From contig CALGGE010000050.1 of assembly GCA_937916125.1 (NCBI GenBank), positions 1-12,045 on the forward strand: a stretch of DNA of 12,045 bases, read 5' to 3'. This document shows, piece by piece, positions 1 to 4,908 of the stretch. Every line of letters begins with the position of its first letter. Positions within the stretch are counted from its first letter, which is position 1. Made by a program: the position numbers and the translations under genes. The notes beneath the pieces are model-generated. The model saw only the letters and a list, made by a program, of their open reading frames with translations. It was not told where the DNA came from and did not search any database. The stretch is from an uncultured Elusimicrobia bacterium. GTDB lineage: Bacteria > Elusimicrobiota > Endomicrobiia > Endomicrobiales > Endomicrobiaceae.

Positions 1-11
1 TAAATTAGAAG

Positions 12-33
12 CTATACTTCTGTAGAAGTATAG
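12..33. repeat. Inverted repeat upstream of the biotin operator
   Basis: Perfect 9-bp stem, CTATACTTC (12-20) with GAAGTATAG (25-33), around a TGTA loop. No T-run follows on either strand, so it is not a classic intrinsic terminator. It may be the end of an upstream transcript or a structural element. It ends 5 bp before the BirA box. The window starts 11 bases earlier, so the upstream gene is not visible. Confidence 0.55.
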
Positions 34-38
34 GCATA

Positions 39-70
39 TTGTTAACTCGTTTTGTAAAATAGGTTGACAA
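39..70 (+). promoter_or_regulatory. BirA operator (biotin repressor box)
   Basis: TTGTTAAC (39-46), a 16-bp spacer, then GTTGACAA (63-70). The right arm is the inverted complement of the left at 7 of 8 positions. Known of the family: bifunctional BirA proteins with an N-terminal helix-turn-helix bind boxes of this form (TGTTAAC-N15/16-GTTGACA type) as dimers when charged with biotinyl-AMP. The site sits directly before bioB, and its right arm contains the promoter -35 box, so repression by promoter occlusion is the natural inference. It implies that a regulatory-type BirA is encoded elsewhere in this genome. Confidence 0.9.
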
Positions 71-92
71 TTTGCTTTTTATTTAATAAACT
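64..92 (+). promoter_or_regulatory. Sigma70-type promoter of bioBDA
   Basis: A consensus -35 hexamer TTGACA (64-69) is followed, after exactly 17 bp, by TAAACT (87-92), a 4/6 match to the -10 consensus. Predicted transcription start is near 98-100, giving a leader of only about 10 bases. The -35 box is wholly inside the right half-site of the BirA box, which is the basis for inferred biotin repression. Confidence 0.75.
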
Positions 93-108
93 TATCACGC
101 GAGGATAA

Positions 109-1062
109 ATGAAAATGAAAAATTTATTGAATAAAGTATTAACCGGCGAAAAAATAACCAAACGGGAAGCACTGTCTCTTATCGGTGTTGACCTTACGGA
201 ACTTTCTGACTGTGCCGAAAAAATAAAGAAAAAATTTTGCGGCAACAAATTTGATATGTGTTCCATAATTAACGGAAAAAGCGGTAAATGCAGCGAAAAC
301 TGTAAATATTGTGCTCAGTCCGCTTTTTACCAAACCGACGCAAAAGAATATCCTTTACTTGATACCGACAATATATTTAAAGAAGCCAAACATAACGCCG
401 ATAAAAAAGTGCATAGGTTTTCCATAGTTACATCCGGCAAGAGACTTAACGACACCGAAATAGAAAAAGTTTGTCAAACATATAAAACGATAAAAAACGG
501 CTGTAATATTTCATTGTGTGCTTCCATGGGATTATTGTCCTATGACAATTTACTTAAATTAAAACAGGCAGGAGTTACAAGGTATCATTGCAATTTGGAA
601 ACTTCAAGAAAATTTTTCCCTAACATTTGTACCACGCACACTTACGACGAAAAAATCAATACCATAAAAACGGCACGTAGAGCAGGGCTTGAAGTGTGTA
701 GCGGGGGAATATTAGGGTTGGGGGAAAGTTTTGAGGACAGAATTGATATGTTTTTTGATTTGGCGGAGCTTGAAATAAAATCGATTCCGATAAATGTTTT
801 AAACCCCATAAAAAATACGCCTTTTGAAAATAATAAAATTTTATCTCGGGACGAAGTGGCAAGAACCGTTGCAATAGCAAGGTTTATTTTGCCCGATGCT
901 TTTATCCGTCTTGCAGGCGGCAGACTTCTTTTTAAGGATAAAGGTATGTTTTTCCTGTCGTCGGGAGCAAATGCGGCAATTACCGGCGATATGCTGACAA
1001 CTACGGGAACTTTAATAGATGAAGATTTTGATATAATAAAAAAATTAGGGTTTGAAAAATGA
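109..1062 (+). CDS. bioB: Biotin synthase (radical SAM)
   Basis: Converts dethiobiotin to biotin by radical-SAM sulfur insertion, the last step of biotin synthesis, in the cytoplasm. 317 residues, normal for the family. The SAM-binding 4Fe-4S motif CSENCKYC is C61, C65, C68. Other family motifs are YHCNLETS (about 159-166), VCSGGILGLGE (196-206) and IRLAGGR (266-272). Aligned by eye to E. coli BioB, auxiliary-cluster ligands C128, C188 and R260 correspond to C137, C197 and R267, but C97 is replaced by S105. Two additional cysteines, C44 and C51 in FCGNKFDMC, precede the radical-SAM motif. This looks like the second biotin-synthase subgroup, for which I recall an auxiliary 4Fe-5S cluster being reported (Blautia obeum). 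First gene of the operon; its stop overlaps the bioD start as ATGA. The ATG at 115 is an alternative start: GAGG at 101-104 is 4 nt from the first ATG and 10 nt from the second. Confidence 0.96.
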   Translation: MKMKNLLNKVLTGEKITKREALSLIGVDLTELSDCAEKIKKKFCGNKFDMCSIINGKSGKCSENCKYCAQSAFYQTDAKEYPLLDTDNIFKEAKHNADKKVHRFSIVTSGKRLNDTEIEKVCQTYKTIKNGCNISLCASMGLLSYDNLLKLKQAGVTRYHCNLETSRKFFPNICTTHTYDEKINTIKTARRAGLEVCSGGILGLGESFEDRIDMFFDLAELEIKSIPINVLNPIKNTPFENNKILSRDEVARTVAIARFILPDAFIRLAGGRLLFKDKGMFFLSSGANAAITGDMLTTTGTLIDEDFDIIKKLGFEK

Positions 1063-1811
1063 CGAAATCAATTTTTGTTGCCGGAACATCAACCGATATA
1101 GGGAAAACTTTTGTTACCGCTTTAATTGTAAAATATTTAAGAGATAAAAGTATAAATGCCGGATATTATAAACCGGTTTTAAGCGGTGCGGAAATTGTAG
1201 ACAATAAATTAGTTCCGGGTGATGCAAAATATGTTTGTGATATTGCGGGAATAAACGTTCAACCGCAGGATTTGGTTTCATATACTTTTAAAACGGCTGT
1301 ATCACCGCACCTTGCTGCAGAGCTTGAAAATAAATTTATAGACTTAAACAAAATAAAAACGGATTTTACTAATTTAAAAAACAAATATGATTTTGTTGTC
1401 GTTGAAGGTTGCGGGGGAATAGTCTGTCAAATACAGACACCGGAAGATTGGAAGATTAGAAGATTGGAAGATTATCAACGACACAATGATGAAAAAAAAG
1501 AGATTTTTTTGACGGATATTATTAAAAAATTGGAACTTGATGTTGTTCTTGTTGTATCTTCAAAACTTGGAACTATTAATTCTACGGTATTAACTGTAGA
1601 ATATGCAAAAAAATTAAATATAAATATTAAGGGCATAATAATGAACTATTATGACAAAAATAATTTTATGCATATCGATAACAAAAAACAGATTGAATAT
1701 TTAACAGGTATTCCTGTGATCGCCACAGTTGCCGAAAACGGCACAGGCTTGGATGGATGGAACAATAGAAATATATTTTTTAGGAGTATTTATGACTTTA
1801 AGAAAATATGA
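1059..1811 (+). CDS. bioD: Dethiobiotin synthetase with a repeat-derived insertion
   Basis: ATP-dependent carboxylation and ring closure of 7,8-diaminopelargonate (DAPA) to dethiobiotin, supplying BioB. 250 residues, slightly longer than the usual 220-235. P-loop GTSTDIGKT at 9-17; conserved lysine K38 in YYKPV; VEGCGG at 115-120, where most members have VEGAGG; GTINSTVLT at 171-179. The start is the ATG of the ATGA overlap with bioB, so translation is probably coupled. Oddity: after GGIVCQI, family members usually pass directly into a short loop and the LxDIIKxL helix. Here residues about 128-145 (PEDWKIRRLEDYQRHNDE) are extra and are encoded by four tandem 8-bp words (1442-1473) plus a linker also found in the array after bioA. 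The reading frame survives, so the enzyme is probably active with an enlarged loop, but this is not proven. Confidence 0.95.
   Translation: MTKSIFVAGTSTDIGKTFVTALIVKYLRDKSINAGYYKPVLSGAEIVDNKLVPGDAKYVCDIAGINVQPQDLVSYTFKTAVSPHLAAELENKFIDLNKIKTDFTNLKNKYDFVVVEGCGGIVCQIQTPEDWKIRRLEDYQRHNDEKKEIFLTDIIKKLELDVVLVVSSKLGTINSTVLTVEYAKKLNINIKGIIMNYYDKNNFMHIDNKKQIEYLTGIPVIATVAENGTGLDGWNNRNIFFRSIYDFKKI
1442..1473 (+). repeat. Four tandem 8-bp words inside bioD
   Basis: Units GGAAGATT (1442), GGAAGATT (1450), AGAAGATT (1458) and GGAAGATT (1466) run head to tail. They are followed by CAACGACA (1476-1483), a linker word that occurs in inverted orientation at 3273-3280 in the intergenic array. The related word AGAGGATT occurs on the - strand at 3138-3153. 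The block encodes the unusual DWKIRRLED segment of BioD. Confidence 0.9.
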
Positions 1812-3147
1812 AAATTTAGAAAAAAAGGATTTGCGGTACATTTGGCATCCATGCTCACAAATGAAAGATTATGAAACTTTGCCTCCGATAGTAATAGATC
1901 ATGCAAAAGGTTTGTATTTATATGATATTTACGGAAAAAAATATGCTGATGTTATCAGTTCATGGTGGTGTAATTTATTGGGGCACTCTAACCCGAAAAT
2001 AAATAAAGCGATAACTAACCAATTGAAAAAATTGGAACATGTTATTTTTGCAAACTTTAGCAATAGAGCAGCAATAGAGTTGGCTGAAAAACTTATATCC
2101 GTAGCACCGAAAGGTTTATCAAAAGTTTTTTTTACCGATAACGGTTCATCTGCCGTTGAATCCGCACTTAAAATGAGTTTCCAGTATCACTATCAAACGG
2201 GAAATCCTCAGAAAAAAAAGTTTATGGCAATATCTGACGCATATCATGGAGAAACCGTAGGAGCATTATCCGTAGGCGGTGTGGATTTATATTCTAAAAT
2301 TTTTCAACCGCTTTTGATTGATATCTTAAGAGTACAGGGACCGGATTGTTACAGATGCCCGTTCAATAAAAACAGAGAAACTTGTAAGGCGGAATGTTTT
2401 GTTTATGCCGAAAAAGTTTTAAAAAAAGAAGCTAAAAATATTGCGGCTTTTATAATAGAGCCTATGCTGCAAGGTTCTGCAGGTATGCGAATTTATTCTC
2501 CGAAGTATTTAAAAAAATTGAGAAAAGCATGCACGAAATATAATATTCATTTAATTGCCGATGAGATAGCATCAGGTTATGGAAGAACGGGAAAAATGTT
2601 TGCTTGTAATCATGCAGATATAACACCGGATATAATGTGTGTCGGGAAAGGTTTAACCGGCGGATATCTGCCTATGGCATTAACAATAACCAATGATAAA
2701 ATTTATAAGGCATTTTATGCCGATTATAATGAAGGAAAAATGTTTATACACAGCCACACATATTCGGGAAATCCTTTGGCTTGTGCGGCAGCATTGGAAG
2801 TATTAAATGTTTTAGAAAAAGAAAATATAATAGAAAAAACTCAAGAAAAAGCCGAATTTTTTAATGATTTGATAAAAGAAGAATTTTCTTCCAATAAATT
2901 TGTCGGAGATATAAGAAATATCGGTTTAATAAATGCCATTGAAATAGTGGAAGACAAAAAAACAAAAAAATCTTTTGATGCTAAAAGAAGAACAGGCTAT
3001 AAAATATACAAAGAGGCATTAAAACTGGGGCTTTTGCTGAGACCTTTAGGAGATGTAATGTATTTTAATCCGCCTCTTACAATAACGGAAAAAGAGATGA
3101 TATCCGTAGTTAAACTCTGTAAAAAAGCATTTCTTCCAATCCTCTAA
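1792..3147 (+). CDS. bioA: Adenosylmethionine-8-amino-7-oxononanoate aminotransferase
   Basis: PLP enzyme transferring the SAM amino group to KAPA to form DAPA, the substrate of BioD. 451 residues from the ATG at 1792, chosen because AGGAG (1782-1786) lies 5 nt upstream and the protein then starts like the family (YIWHPCSQM at 16-24). The frame is also open from an ATG at 1729, but that has no such site and would lie deeper inside bioD. Landmarks: SWWC 57-60 (substrate tryptophan region), phosphate-binding GSS 118-120, YHG 151-153, D257 to the pyridine nitrogen, and Schiff-base lysine K286 in VGKGLTGG. A four-cysteine segment (C186, C189, C198, C202) is present; I recall similar insertions in some Gram-positive BioA proteins. 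Overlaps bioD by 20 bp. Its last residues and stop codon fall in the repeat array: CTTCCAATCCTCTAA is made of the 8-bp word. Confidence 0.96.
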   Translation: MTLRKYENLEKKDLRYIWHPCSQMKDYETLPPIVIDHAKGLYLYDIYGKKYADVISSWWCNLLGHSNPKINKAITNQLKKLEHVIFANFSNRAAIELAEKLISVAPKGLSKVFFTDNGSSAVESALKMSFQYHYQTGNPQKKKFMAISDAYHGETVGALSVGGVDLYSKIFQPLLIDILRVQGPDCYRCPFNKNRETCKAECFVYAEKVLKKEAKNIAAFIIEPMLQGSAGMRIYSPKYLKKLRKACTKYNIHLIADEIASGYGRTGKMFACNHADITPDIMCVGKGLTGGYLPMALTITNDKIYKAFYADYNEGKMFIHSHTYSGNPLACAAALEVLNVLEKENIIEKTQEKAEFFNDLIKEEFSSNKFVGDIRNIGLINAIEIVEDKKTKKSFDAKRRTGYKIYKEALKLGLLLRPLGDVMYFNPPLTITEKEMISVVKLCKKAFLPIL

Positions 3148-3175
3148 TCCTCTGCCGTTGCAGTTTGTAGTCGTT

Positions 3176-3202
3176 GTCATTCTGAACGTAGTGAAGAATC
3201 TC
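3176..3202. repeat. Dispersed-repeat-like element CATTCTGAACG...GAAGAATC
   Basis: GTCATTCTGAACGTAG (3176-3191) runs into TGAAGAATCTC (3192-3202). ATTCT (3179-3183) and AGAAT (3195-3199) form short inverted ends. I recall near-identical strings (CATTCTGAGCGAAGCGAAGAATC type) as abundant intergenic repeats in several unrelated bacterial phyla. Here it is embedded in the word array next to the GTCGTTGTC linker. Copy number in this genome cannot be judged from one window. Confidence 0.6.
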
Positions 3203-3217
3203 GTCGTTTCCTTTGCC

Positions 3218-3252
3218 GTACATTGTACATTGTACATCATACATTGTACATT
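3218..3252. repeat. Five tandem 7-bp words
   Basis: + strand units are GTACATT, GTACATT, GTACATC, ATACATT and GTACATT, followed by GCCGTT. The last three units plus GCCGTT recur exactly at 3283-3309. GTAC is self-complementary, so the array could form small cruciform or hairpin structures. Confidence 0.9.
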
Positions 3253-3308
3253 GCCGTTTTCAACTTTTCAACTGTCGTTGTCGTACATCATACATTGTAC
3301 ATTGCCGT

Positions 3309-3340
3309 TCTCAACTCTTCAACTATTCAACTATTCAACT
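3309..3340. repeat. Four tandem 8-bp words at the end of the peptidase gene
   Basis: + strand units are TCTCAACT (3309), CTTCAACT (3317), ATTCAACT (3325) and ATTCAACT (3333). The stop codon (3331-3333) and the last codons of the - strand NlpC/P60 gene lie in the final two units. ATTCAAC (3333-3339) also pairs with GTTGAAT (3343-3349) across a TCT loop. Confidence 0.85.
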
Positions 3341-4791
3341 CTGTTGAATTTCGAAACTCTGTCAATAAGAGAATTTCCTGCCACTTCTCCACCTATATTT
3401 AAATCGGAAACTATAACTCTGTTTATGTAATTTATTGTTTTATTGTTTTGGCTGTCGTAAGAAGTTAACCCCCAAATGGCGTGTATAATGTAAGCTTCTC
3501 CGTCCTCGTTGCCGATATACAGCATAATATGACCGGGAAAAAATATAAAGCTTATGCCCTCAACGGCATTTTGTATAAGCGATATATTTTTTATTTCATT
3601 AACATCCGATTTTTTGAATTCTATAATGTTACCGCATTTTATTTTTTGCGTGGAAGTTTCCGGAAGAAGTATCCCGAAACAGTTAAATATTTGGCTTAAA
3701 TATCCGGAACAATCCTGTTCCCCGTTTGAACCGCCCCAGCCGTAAGGCTCGTTTAAATGTTTAAAGGCAAGTTTTAAAGCATTTCTTTGAGTGTATTGTA
3801 AATAACCGATATTAACGTTTTCTTTATTTATAAAAGCTTTTTTATATTCCAAAAATCCGTTTTTATTGACGGATGGGATTTTTATCACGTAAGAGTTTTT
3901 GTGTTTTTCATCGGGATAATACGGAAATTTTGCCCCCATTCTTACATAATCTGCAAATTTTAAATTTGTACCGATAAAAATATCTGCCTTGTTCTCGACA
4001 ACAACAATGAAGTTTTTCATATTTAGCCATTCTACAAAAGTTTTTCTGTTTGTAAATGCCAAATTTTCGGTTTCTACCCAGCCTTCTTCCGTTTTTGCAA
4101 CGGCATAACTCCACTTTTTATCTTTTGTTTGGCACAGAATAATTAACGGCGTCCCCATATCGAGACTTTCTTCCTGTAACCTGTCGATATCCTTTGATGT
4201 TTTACCGGATAGAACTTTCTTTTCTGTCGGAAAAATGCGGACGTCGCAGTATTTGACGGTTATTGCATATTTTATGTTTATCGTATTTTTTGTTCCCGTA
4301 TCTATCCTGTCCGTAAGGCTTATATAAAAGTCGGGGAAAACAAATTCTCCGGCTTCATTATAATAGTTTTTGTTTATATACCACGAAACTCTGTCGTTGA
4401 AAATTTTCCTTAATGATTTTTGAGAAACGGTTTGAGGATATTTTTCAAGGTTTGTTATGCCGTCTGCCGTACGGGCAATCTTTTTGTTGAATTCGGCAAT
4501 TTCTTTTTGATTTAAAATAATTTTGTTTGGATTTTTTAATTTTGATATCCAGTACCCTGAAGTTTTCATATAACGCGGTATGGTATTTTCAAAGGCAATT
4601 TTATCTTTTTTTGTTCCGTAATTTATTTCCGAAGGATTTAAAATGACCGTACTTTTATTTGATATCTCGACGGACGCGTAGTTTATACCGGTATTTATTT
4701 TTTTCGGATAATAATTTATGCCGATGTCCGAAAGTTCTTTAAATGCAAACAAACTTGCAACGATTAACAAAAATATATATAATTTTTTCAT
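3331..4791 (-). CDS. Secreted SH3 / NlpC-P60 cell-wall peptidase
   Basis: Probable gamma-D-glutamyl-diamino-acid endopeptidase cutting or recycling peptidoglycan stem peptides, acting outside the cytoplasmic membrane. 486 residues. The N-terminus MKKLYIFLLIVASLFAF is a signal peptide or membrane anchor with no lipobox cysteine. Residues about 65-150 (IPRYMKTSGYWISK onward) resemble the N-terminal helical domain that accompanies SH3-NlpC proteins. About 175-330 looks like two bacterial SH3-type modules (the first near KKWSYAVAKTEEGWVETENL). The NlpC/P60 domain is about 335-465, with nucleophile C361 in GEQDCSGYL, H421 in PGHIMLYIG and H437 as probable third catalytic residue. Similar to the YkfC-like family by architecture. 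Transcribed alone, convergent with bioA and divergent from mnmG. No Shine-Dalgarno is visible and the promoter lies directly before the ATG. The C-terminal residues NRVE and the stop come from the word array, so the original end was probably different. Confidence 0.88.
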   Translation of the reverse strand: MKKLYIFLLIVASLFAFKELSDIGINYYPKKINTGINYASVEISNKSTVILNPSEINYGTKKDKIAFENTIPRYMKTSGYWISKLKNPNKIILNQKEIAEFNKKIARTADGITNLEKYPQTVSQKSLRKIFNDRVSWYINKNYYNEAGEFVFPDFYISLTDRIDTGTKNTINIKYAITVKYCDVRIFPTEKKVLSGKTSKDIDRLQEESLDMGTPLIILCQTKDKKWSYAVAKTEEGWVETENLAFTNRKTFVEWLNMKNFIVVVENKADIFIGTNLKFADYVRMGAKFPYYPDEKHKNSYVIKIPSVNKNGFLEYKKAFINKENVNIGYLQYTQRNALKLAFKHLNEPYGWGGSNGEQDCSGYLSQIFNCFGILLPETSTQKIKCGNIIEFKKSDVNEIKNISLIQNAVEGISFIFFPGHIMLYIGNEDGEAYIIHAIWGLTSYDSQNNKTINYINRVIVSDLNIGGEVAGNSLIDRVSKFNRVE

Positions 4792-4799
4792 AATGGCAT

Positions 4800-4828
4800 A
4801 TTATAGCAAAAGATAACAATAATATCAA
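4800..4828 (-). promoter_or_regulatory. Promoter of the NlpC/P60 gene, near-leaderless
   Basis: Read on the - strand: TTGATA (4828-4823, 5/6 to consensus), 17 bp, then TATAAT (4805-4800) preceded by TGC, an extended -10. The expected transcription start, 6-8 nt after the -10, is about 2 nt from the ATG at 4791. The mRNA would therefore be leaderless or almost so, consistent with the absence of a ribosome-binding site. Confidence 0.7.
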
Positions 4829-4836
4829 AAAAATAA

Positions 4837-4865
4837 TTTACAAAATTTAAACGAAAATGTATAAT
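4837..4865 (+). promoter_or_regulatory. Promoter of the mnmG operon
   Basis: TTTACA (4837-4842, 5/6 to consensus), exactly 17 bp, then TATAAT (4860-4865, 6/6). Predicted start is near 4872, giving a leader of about 37 nt with AAGGA (4897-4901) 7 nt before the mnmG ATG. The -35 box is only 8 bp from the -35 box of the divergent peptidase promoter. Confidence 0.75.
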
Positions 4866-4908
4866 AACAAAAATTTAAAGTTTTAAAGTTAAAAAAAAGG
4901 AAAATATT

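Larger units (their letters stand above)
3133..3340. repeat. Composite array of short tandem words between convergent genes
   Basis: The 183 bp between the bioA stop and the stop of the - strand peptidase gene, plus both gene ends, consist of short words. On the - strand they read: AGAGGATT x2 (3138-3153); a CATTCTGAAC...GAAGAATC element (3176-3202); AATGTAC-type 7-mers x5 (3218-3252); AGTTGAAA-type words (about 3257-3272); three more 7-mers (3283-3303); AGTTGAAT-type 8-mers x4 (3309-3340). Linkers such as GCCGTT and GTCGTTGTC join them. A 27-bp segment is repeated exactly at 3232-3258 and 3283-3309, a 51-bp period. No promoter or credible gene is visible, and the long open frames through it are a by-product of the words. 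No intrinsic terminator for either convergent gene is evident. Confidence 0.9.

Noticed and set aside
1729..1791. Upstream ATG extending bioA by 21 residues
   Set aside because: It has no Shine-Dalgarno site, overlaps bioD by 83 bp, and adds residues not typical of the family; AGGAG sits correctly before the ATG at 1792.
3046..3240. Open frame on the - strand through the array and the bioA end
   Set aside because: Encoded by the 7- and 8-bp words and antisense bioA; repetitive residues (MYNVQCT, RFFTTFRMTTTT) and no upstream signals.
3133..3340. CRISPR array
   Set aside because: Repeats are 7-8 bp tandem words or one 27-bp duplication; there is no regular repeat-spacer alternation and no cas gene.
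3158..3430. Open frame of 90 codons on the + strand through the word array
   Set aside because: It is built of repeated words translating to recurring IIHCTL and FSTLQL strings, lacks a ribosome-binding site and runs into the antisense of the peptidase gene. It is open only because the words lack stops in that frame.
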